Below are positions 58,589 through 64,000 of a DNA stretch of 64,000 bases, one piece after another. The notes under the pieces were generated by a model. That model was not told where the DNA came from and did not search any database. It saw nothing but the letters and a program-made list of their open reading frames with translations. This DNA comes from Leucobacter musarum subsp. musarum. GTDB taxonomy: Bacteria > Actinomycetota > Actinomycetes > Actinomycetales > Microbacteriaceae. A program made the translations under genes and the position numbers. The first letter of the stretch is position 1, and each line of letters begins with the position of its first letter. The stretch spans positions 1-64,000 of the forward strand of contig NZ_JHBW01000069.1 of the NCBI RefSeq assembly GCF_001273845.1, given 5' to 3'.

Positions 58589-59556
58589 GAGCTGGCCTTC
58601 CCGGTGACGGCGACGCGCGGATCGAGCGCGCTAGTGATGAGGTCGAGCACGAGGCTGACCACGATGAACACGGTGGCGGCGAACAGCACGGACGCCTGCA
58701 CAACGGCGAAGTCGCGGCGGTCGAGGCCCGTCACCATGAAGGAGCCAAGCCCGGGCACGTTGAAAATCGTCTCGACGATCACGGCGCCACCGAGCAAATA
58801 GGCAGTGATGGTGGCGAGCAGGGTCAGGATCGGGATGCCCGCGTTGCGGATCACGTGGTGCCGCACGATGTGCCACGGTGTCTCCCCGCGCGCCACCGCC
58901 GCGGCGATGTGCGGCTCGACGAGCACGTTCATCACGGCGTCTCGGGTGGTGCGCGCCGAGGCGGCGACGCAGAACACGGAGAGCACGATCGCCGGGAGCA
59001 GCAGGGCCTGGAACGTCGGGCCGAACCCGGTGCCGATGTTCGAGAACCCGCCGACCTGAATGCCAAGCGCGAGTCGCGAGAACACGAAGACCACGACGCT
59101 GCCGAGCACGAACTCGGGCACGCTGATGCCGATGCCCGACACGAGGCGCCCGACGGCTCCGCCCTGCTTGGCTCCGGATCGCACCCCCGTCCAGATACCG
59201 AGCGGAATGCCGATGAGCAGCGTGATGACGAGCGCCATCACGGTCAGCAGCGAGGTCACGGGGATGCGCTTCGCGAGTTCGTCGACGACGGGATTCTGGG
59301 TGACGAAGGACGTGCCGAGGTCACCGGTGACGATCTGCCCGATCCAGGCGAAGTACTGGATCACGATGGGCTGATCCAACCCGTACGCCGCGGCGAGCGC
59401 CGCACGCTCCTCGGGCGAAGCGAGCGGTCCCAGGATGATGTCTTCGTAGCTGCCCGGCATGAGCCGCACGGCGGCGAAAATCAGGATGGACACGCCGAGC
59501 AGGGTGATGAGCGCGCTCACCACCCGCCCGGCGGACCAGCGAAGTGTCTGCAGCAT
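58585..59556 (-). CDS. Peptide-type ABC importer permease, DppB type
   Basis: The product of 323 aa starts with one helix followed by RLMPGSYEDIILGPLASPEERAALAAAYGLDQP, the DppB hallmark. About five more helices follow, including LLGGAVIVETIFNVPGLGSFMVTGLDRRDF near the end. It begins 6 bp after the binding-protein stop and overlaps the DppC gene. Confidence 0.93.
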   Translation of the reverse strand: MLQTLRWSAGRVVSALITLLGVSILIFAAVRLMPGSYEDIILGPLASPEERAALAAAYGLDQPIVIQYFAWIGQIVTGDLGTSFVTQNPVVDELAKRIPVTSLLTVMALVITLLIGIPLGIWTGVRSGAKQGGAVGRLVSGIGISVPEFVLGSVVVFVFSRLALGIQVGGFSNIGTGFGPTFQALLLPAIVLSVFCVAASARTTRDAVMNVLVEPHIAAAVARGETPWHIVRHHVIRNAGIPILTLLATITAYLLGGAVIVETIFNVPGLGSFMVTGLDRRDFAVVQASVLFAATVFIVVSLVLDLITSALDPRVAVTGKASS

Positions 59557-59562
59557 GCGCGA

Positions 59563-61203
59563 TTACTCGCCCGCGATCCGGTACTCCGCGATGTTGCGGA
59601 GGATGTCGCCGTAGCCCTCATTGCTCTGAATGGTGGGGCTCACGCTCGCGGTGTCGAACCCGATAATCGAGGGCCGGTGCACGAGCGGCACGATCTCGGA
59701 GTACTCGTCGGCGGTGGCGCAGAGGTCGGTGAGTACCTCGGCGCGCTCATCGGCGTCGGTGGTCTCGGCGCCGCGCTGGATCAGCTGGTTGAGATCGTCG
59801 TGCACGCCTGTGAAGCCGACGTTGAAGCCCGCCTGCTCGGGGTTCCACCACTTCGTCACCATCGACGGGTCGACGTAGCCCGCGAACCAGCCAAGCGAGA
59901 GATCGAAGTCTCCCGGCTGCGCGGTGAAGACCCGGGCGTTGTAGGTCGCCGTGTCGTACTGCTCGATCTCAACGGTGACCCCGATCTCGGCGAGCTGCTG
60001 CTGCACGAGCTGGGCGATCTGGCCCATCACGGGTTCCGACGTGTACACGAGCAGGCTCAGCTTCGTGTCGCCGGCTCCTGACTGCTCGATGATCTGCTTG
60101 GCGTCATCGAGGCTCGCCTGTTCGGAGGGCAGGCTGTCGACCGCGCACGCTCCCGGCAGGTTCGAGGGGGTGACGCCGGTGGGGCTCGTCTGCCCGGCGA
60201 ACACGATGTCGGCGATGGCCTGGCGGTCGATCGCGGTGTTGATCGCGAACCGCACGTCTTGATCTTGCAGCGGCGAATCGGCGACCTGCGAGTTCACGTT
60301 GAGGTAGTAGAAGTCGCTCTGGGTCTGGTTGACGACTTTGACGTTGCTCGCATCGCCGAGCTGCGTTAACGCGTCGATGCTCACGAAGTTCGCGAGCCCG
60401 GCGCTGCCTTCGCGGAGCGCCGCCTGACGCGTCGTCTCTTGATCGACGATCTGCAGGTCGAGCGTCTGCACCGCGAGGTCGTCGCCGCCGTGCCAGTCGG
60501 GGTTCGCGGTGAACGTCCACGACTCGTCTTGCCGGTGATCGCCGACCACGTAGGGGCCGGTGCCGAGCATCGTCGTCTTCAGGTCGAGGCTGCCGTCGGT
60601 CACCTCTTGCATGGGCAGGATCGCCGCGGGCGTGTTGGCGAGCGCCGCGAGGAAGGGCGCGTACGGGCTCGACAGCTTGACCGTCACCTGGTCGTCACCG
60701 GTCGCGGTGATCGATTCGACCGGCCCCATCTGCCCCGACCACACGCTCATGCTGTCGATCTGCCGCTGCAGGCTGCCCACGACGTCGGCCGGAGTCAGCG
60801 CGCGCCCGTTGGAGAAGGTGGCGTCCGTGTCGATCGTGAAGACGTAGGTCGTGTCGTCGGGCTGCTCCCACGACGTGGCGAGCTGCGGCGTGATCTCGAA
60901 GTTCTCGTCGGTGGTCACGAGCGTTTCGTAGACGAGGCCCATGATGCTCCAGGAGCGCGCGGTCTGCGCGGTCGCGGGATCGAGGCCGTCGGCCTCGCTC
61001 GTGTCGTAGTCGAGCTGCACGGTGAGCTCTCCCTGATCGGTCAGCGCGTCATCGGCGACGGCGAGGAACCCGGGTGCGGCTTCTTCCTGCTCGGTCTGGC
61101 CTGCTCCGGCCTCGGGTGCGGCGCACGAGCTGAGCACGCAGGCCAGGCCCAGTGCGAGCGCGGCGCCGGCGGCTCCCCGCGTTCGGGTACGTGAGAGTTT
61201 CAT
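59563..61203 (-). CDS. Peptide-type ABC importer substrate-binding lipoprotein (family 5)
   Basis: The product of 546 aa starts at the ATG at 61203, with GAAGGAG about 12 nt upstream. The signal peptide ends LACVLSSCAAPE, so a lipoprotein anchored through Cys. The mature part has family 5 features (SWSIMGLVYETLVTTDENFEITPQLATSWEQ, FSNGRALTPADVV, NPDWHGGDDLAVQTLDLQIV). It is the first gene of the second importer operon, divergent from the LacI-type regulator. The promoter between them carries candidate LacI-type operators. Confidence 0.93.
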   Translation of the reverse strand: MKLSRTRTRGAAGAALALGLACVLSSCAAPEAGAGQTEQEEAAPGFLAVADDALTDQGELTVQLDYDTSEADGLDPATAQTARSWSIMGLVYETLVTTDENFEITPQLATSWEQPDDTTYVFTIDTDATFSNGRALTPADVVGSLQRQIDSMSVWSGQMGPVESITATGDDQVTVKLSSPYAPFLAALANTPAAILPMQEVTDGSLDLKTTMLGTGPYVVGDHRQDESWTFTANPDWHGGDDLAVQTLDLQIVDQETTRQAALREGSAGLANFVSIDALTQLGDASNVKVVNQTQSDFYYLNVNSQVADSPLQDQDVRFAINTAIDRQAIADIVFAGQTSPTGVTPSNLPGACAVDSLPSEQASLDDAKQIIEQSGAGDTKLSLLVYTSEPVMGQIAQLVQQQLAEIGVTVEIEQYDTATYNARVFTAQPGDFDLSLGWFAGYVDPSMVTKWWNPEQAGFNVGFTGVHDDLNQLIQRGAETTDADERAEVLTDLCATADEYSEIVPLVHRPSIIGFDTASVSPTIQSNEGYGDILRNIAEYRIAGE

Positions 61204-61299
61204 CACCGTTCTGACTCCTTCGACAACTGTGGCGAGCGCGGGCCGCTGCAGTGCGGCTGCGCCGGGACGACGCAGCGATGCGGAGCGTCCTGGGTCATC

Positions 61300-61328
61300 A
61301 ACGTACAGACACAAATCGTTTTATGCAA
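61300..61328 (-). promoter_or_regulatory. Promoter of the second importer-peptidase operon, with operator in the spacer
   Basis: On the minus strand TTGCAT (61328-61323) and TACGTT (61305-61300) are separated by exactly 17 bp. The spacer contains AAAACGATTTGTG (61322-61310), one of four similar motifs around the lacI-type gene. Binding there would block RNA polymerase. Confidence 0.6.
61310..61322 (-). promoter_or_regulatory. Candidate LacI-type operator O1
   Basis: AAAACGATTTGTG, centred on CG as is usual for LacI-family sites (near-palindrome AAAACG/ATTT), lies within the importer promoter spacer. Confidence 0.6.
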
Positions 61329-61333
61329 TCTCG

Positions 61334-61343
61334 TAATCGAATT
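61334..61343. promoter_or_regulatory. Candidate LacI-type operator O2 (weaker)
   Basis: TAATCGAATT keeps the central TCGA of the other sites. Its centre is 21 bp from that of O1, two helical turns, which would favour cooperative binding. Confidence 0.4.
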
Positions 61344-61359
61344 GTCATCGAATGCGCAT

Positions 61360-61372
61360 TAATCGATTTGTG
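61360..61372 (+). promoter_or_regulatory. Candidate LacI-type operator O3
   Basis: TAATCGATTTGTG contains the perfect palindrome AATCGATT and shares CGATTTGTG with O1. It overlaps the -35 region expected for the regulator gene itself (candidate -10 TAGTGT at 61387-61392), suggesting autoregulation. Confidence 0.55.
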
Positions 61373-61417
61373 CCCCGATTTCGCGCTAGTGTCGTGAGCG
61401 GATCTCAAGGAGGAAGC

Positions 61418-62437
61418 ATGGCCGGTCGCCGCAACGTCACGATCAAGGACGTCGCCGCACGCGCGGGGGTCTCGATCACCGCGGTCTCGCACGCTCTCAA
61501 CGACAAGGGCACCCTCTCTGACGAGACCCGGGCACGGGTGCAGCGGGTCGCCCTCGAGATGGGGTACCAGGCAGACGCGCTCGCTCGCGGACTCCGGCGA
61601 TCCCCCATCGGCGTGATCGGCATCGTGCTGCGCCCGCTCGACGCGCTCGCGAACTACAGCCCGCCCGGCGTTGACTACTTCCTCCGTTTTTCGGGCGCGG
61701 CCGCCGTCAGCGCACTCGATCACGGGCTCAGCCTCATGCAGGTCGCCGACCTCGTGAAGGGGCCCGTCACGCCACTCGCGTTCTCGCTCGACGGCTACGT
61801 CGTCACTGACCCGGTGCGCAACGATCCCGTCGTCGAACTCCTCGAGAACCGCAGCATCCCCTACGTGACGCTCGGCCGCGACCCCGGCAAACCCGACGCC
61901 GAGAATTGGGTCGCCTCCGACGACACTGCGGCCACGCGACTCGCGCTCGATCACCTCGCCGCGGAGGGGGCGCGCAGCGTCGCCTTCGTCGGCGGTACCG
62001 ACGACAACTCATGGAACTCCGATGCCGAGGCGGCCTACCTGGCCTGGTGCGCCGAGCGGGGCGACTCCCCCCGCATCTCCCGGGTCGCCGAGGGGCTGGG
62101 CGAAGCCGGCGGGCGATCACTCGTTCCGTCGCTGCTCGCAGACGGGGCCCCCGACGCGATCTACTCGCTCACCGGCCGGCACGCCGCCGGCATTCAAGAG
62201 GCGATGCGCGAGCACGGACTCATCGCTCCGACGCACTATCTGCTCGCGTGCGGCACGGATGCCGCTCAGACACGCACGGCCGAGCCACCCATCACCGCGA
62301 TCGACCTGCGACCCGAGACGCTCGCTCGCGAGACCGTCGCGCTCCTCGCGCAGATCACCCGAGGGGAACAGCCCGAGGGGCGCCGACTCGTGCCGTCGGA
62401 GTTGATCGTGCGACGCTCATCACAGCGCGACGCGTGA
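61418..62437 (+). CDS. LacI-family transcriptional regulator
   Basis: The product of 339 aa starts at the ATG at 61418 with AAGGAGG five nt upstream; the frame extends further up but without a start signal. It has an N-terminal LacI HTH (VTIKDVAARAGVSITAVSHALN, about residues 7-28) and hinge (QADALARGLRRSPIGVIGIV). The periplasmic-binding-protein-like ligand domain ends with VPSELIVRRSS. The ligand-domain variant has no close hint of a sugar. Divergence from a peptide importer-peptidase operon and the shared operator motif suggest it represses that operon until the imported compound or a product binds. Confidence 0.93.
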   Translation: MAGRRNVTIKDVAARAGVSITAVSHALNDKGTLSDETRARVQRVALEMGYQADALARGLRRSPIGVIGIVLRPLDALANYSPPGVDYFLRFSGAAAVSALDHGLSLMQVADLVKGPVTPLAFSLDGYVVTDPVRNDPVVELLENRSIPYVTLGRDPGKPDAENWVASDDTAATRLALDHLAAEGARSVAFVGGTDDNSWNSDAEAAYLAWCAERGDSPRISRVAEGLGEAGGRSLVPSLLADGAPDAIYSLTGRHAAGIQEAMREHGLIAPTHYLLACGTDAAQTRTAEPPITAIDLRPETLARETVALLAQITRGEQPEGRRLVPSELIVRRSSQRDA

Positions 62438-62447
62438 GATCTGCGCG

Positions 62448-63104
62448 CTAACCACGCGTCCCCTCGGGGCATGTCACGCCGACCTCACCCATCAGGTCGG
62501 CCACGTCGGGGTGGCGGTGATCCCCCTCCCGCAAATCGCGCTGCACTCGGGCGTGCACGTCGGTCGGCATGTCTTGACTCAGCTTGAACATCGCCGACTC
62601 GGTCTCGATATCGATGGTGAACGACACGACGCCCGTCAGGATCTTCTCGAACACGTGCCTCGATTCCGCAGGATCCCACGGCTTCGCGCGCGCACCCTCG
62701 AGCTGCGCGACGGTCCGCTCGACCACCGCAAGGTTCTCGGCCGGCTCCTCGAGCACCGTCACGCGCCCGGTGAGGTGCACGGTGGCGTAGTCGAGCGTCG
62801 GCACTGCGGGGGTGAACTCGTACGCGCTGGGCGAGACGTACGCGTGCGACGAGGCGAAGACGAGCAGCACCTGCGGCTGCTCGGCGAAGAGCTTCCAGTG
62901 CTCGTTCGCTCGCCCGATATGCCCCCACAGGCGCGTACCGACCAGCGTCTCCCCCGCTTCGACGCCCGGCGGAAACACGATGGGTGTGTGGGTCGCGAGC
63001 GGCGCCCCAGCGGTCGAGGTGGTGACGACGGCGAAGGGGTGATCCCGAACGAACTCGGCGATCGCGTGCCCGGACGGTGCGAGGTAACTGGGGTAGGTGT
63101 GCAT
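62448..63104 (-). CDS. PaiB-like FMN-binding protein
   Basis: The product of 218 aa begins MHTYPSYLAPSGHAIAEFVR and contains THTPIVFPPGVEAGETLVGTRLWGHIGRANEHWK, the pattern of PaiB-type FMN-binding negative regulators, which share a split-barrel flavin fold. In Bacillus, PaiB works with the acetyltransferase PaiA in control of degradative enzymes. The ATG has AAGGAG upstream. Its promoter carries an operator motif nearly identical to the one in front of the importer operon. It is convergent with the lacI-type gene (10-bp gap). Confidence 0.87.
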   Translation of the reverse strand: MHTYPSYLAPSGHAIAEFVRDHPFAVVTTSTAGAPLATHTPIVFPPGVEAGETLVGTRLWGHIGRANEHWKLFAEQPQVLLVFASSHAYVSPSAYEFTPAVPTLDYATVHLTGRVTVLEEPAENLAVVERTVAQLEGARAKPWDPAESRHVFEKILTGVVSFTIDIETESAMFKLSQDMPTDVHARVQRDLREGDHRHPDVADLMGEVGVTCPEGTRG

Positions 63105-63404
63105 GCGGCGACTCCTTGCGGGCGGGCGCGAGCACCGGGCTCGTCCCTGAGCGTGAAAACTGCGGTGTGCCAGTCAGCCTAGGGAAGTAAAACGATTTAT
63201 GCCAGCCCGAGACGGATCGATGTGGCGACCCAGCCTCGTCACGTGCACCGAAGCGCGGAGATTCAGGAACTTGCGGACCGATTCGCTCAATTCCGTCCGC
63301 GATCCCCGGAATCCCCGCTGTTCAGGCAGCTGGCGCAGCCAGGTCAATGGGCGCAGCCAGGCCAACACGTGTAGCGAGGGGCGGATCGCCCCCACCCGCA
63401 CCCT
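63105..63404. other. Intergenic region with PaiB promoter and operator
   Basis: No convincing gene is seen in this 300-bp gap. It holds the PaiB promoter and operator (63176-63205), a GCGCAGCCAGG direct repeat (63333-63343 and 63351-63361), an inverted pair GCGGAC/GTCCGC (63271-63276 and 63293-63298) and a short stem GGGGCG-GAT-CGCCCC (63378-63392), which could end the C45 gene at 63405. Confidence 0.4.
63176..63205 (-). promoter_or_regulatory. Promoter of the PaiB-like gene, with LacI-type operator O4
   Basis: On the minus strand CTGGCA (63205-63200) and TAGGCT (63181-63176) are separated by 18 bp. The plus strand reads AAAACGATTTATG (63189-63201), 12 of 13 bases identical to O1. As in the importer promoter, it lies between the -35 and -10 boxes. 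Confidence 0.55.
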
Positions 63405-64000
63405 CTACGCGGTGAGCACGCGCCACTCGCCGTGCTCTGCTTCGGGCGGCATGCCGTCGAAAATGCGGATGGTGCGCACATCGGGATCGGTCACCACCGT
63501 GGCGAGTGTCGCCCACCGGTCGCCGTACCCCTTCGACATGTCTGGCACGCAGGTGAGCGGCGGCTGCCCTGCGTCCGAAAGCAGCAGACGCACGAGTTCT
63601 GCCGCCGACTGCGGTACGGCGTCAGCAAGTCGCTCGCGCACCAGCGCGAGACGCTCCGATGAATCGGGCTCGTAGAGAGCCGTCTTCTGTCGAGACAGTG
63701 GCTCGGCAGCCTGGAAATGGTTCGTGCGCTGCACGGAGCCCGCGACTTCGTCAATCTCGAAGACGCCCACGGGGCTGATTTCGAGCGAGACGGCACGGGC
63801 CCCGTCGAGCAGCGTGAACGACGACGACGACCCGATGGGGGCAGCGCGCACCAGCGCGATGGCGTCGTCGACGGTCGCGCACTCAGAGAGAACGACGCTG
63901 GAGAGCAGGTGCATGGGCACTCCGTCGGGTCCGTCGGCCTCGTGCCCGAGAATGTTGAAGTGGAGAGCGAGCCCCGCTTCGTTCACACCGATCTTCGAGA
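63405..64000 (-). CDS. C45-family Ntn-hydrolase paralog (partial, cut by the window edge)
   Basis: The last ~198 residues of a second C45-type enzyme are present. SKIGVNEAGLALHFNILGHEADGPDGVPMHLL matches the block GKIGVNDAGIGVHFNILHHASDRGVNGVPVHAI of the gene at 53891-55027. The later VQRTNHFQAAEPLSRQKT block has the Thr-Asn-His/Asn segment of that protein. The N-terminal part, with the catalytic Cys, lies outside the window. It is transcribed toward the PaiB-like gene, so it may belong to the same functional group. Sequence divergence from the first paralog is high, so this is not a recent duplication. Confidence 0.85.
   Translation of the reverse strand, partial: SKIGVNEAGLALHFNILGHEADGPDGVPMHLLSSVVLSECATVDDAIALVRAAPIGSSSSFTLLDGARAVSLEISPVGVFEIDEVAGSVQRTNHFQAAEPLSRQKTALYEPDSSERLALVRERLADAVPQSAAELVRLLLSDAGQPPLTCVPDMSKGYGDRWATLATVVTDPDVRTIRIFDGMPPEAEHGEWRVLTA

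Noticed and set aside
58855-60081. Plus-strand open frame opposite the second importer
   Set aside because: It spans the boundary of two real genes on the other strand and is rich in His, Arg and Asp with no motif.
63174-63401. 75-codon minus-strand open frame between the C45 and PaiB genes
   Set aside because: It overlaps the PaiB promoter and operator, has no ribosome site and low-information sequence.

Overview
The window is GC-rich DNA from an actinobacterium. The gene order (tad locus next to topA-tmk; acs; ponA-type PBP plus metallophosphoesterase; asd-lysC; recR; dnaX), the Lys/Ala-rich TopA tail, the small SRP RNA and several apparently leaderless genes point to a Microbacteriaceae-like organism, possibly Leucobacter or a relative. 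The genus is inferred from layout and protein style, not from a search. No tRNA, rRNA, CRISPR array, transposase or prophage module was recognised.

1-25.5 kb is mostly core genome: a membrane protein; purL, whose 3' end is duplicated downstream; an acetyltransferase; tmk and topA; a compact tad (type IVc pilus-like) operon whose last gene joins a TadE-like minor pilin to an M23 peptidase; acs; ridA; a class A PBP with PASTA domains; a metallophosphoesterase; lysC-asd with a visible internal lysC-beta start; recR; dnaX; and two Lrp/AsnC regulators.

26-32.4 kb is one catabolic operon on the minus strand. A spermidine/putrescine-type ABC importer (potB, potC, potD, potA) is followed by a nitrilase-superfamily amidase, an RraA-like protein and a beta-keto acid cleavage enzyme. 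32.6-39 kb holds an FAD amine-oxidase-like enzyme, the SRP RNA and a heterodimeric ABC exporter with a coupled membrane protein. 39.3-41.5 kb holds rplJ-rplL with an L10 leader, an attenuator-like hairpin and a palindromic MITE-like element in the promoter region, then an orphan response regulator. 41.7-45.5 kb holds a YqaJ-type nuclease, a PH-domain protein and a flotillin-NfeD pair.

45.6-64 kb is accessory peptide metabolism. The first operon is amidohydrolase - binding protein - permease - a triple fusion (permease plus two ATPases). The second is binding protein - two permeases - two ATPases - P1/DmpA-type peptidase - C45 Ntn-hydrolase, divergent from a LacI-type regulator. A shared motif (AAAACGATTTRTG) lies in the divergent promoter region and again in the putative promoter of a PaiB-like FMN protein, beside a second C45 paralog cut by the window edge. 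This looks like an undescribed LacI-family regulon for uptake and cleavage of modified or non-standard peptides, and it is the strongest candidate for a new system here.
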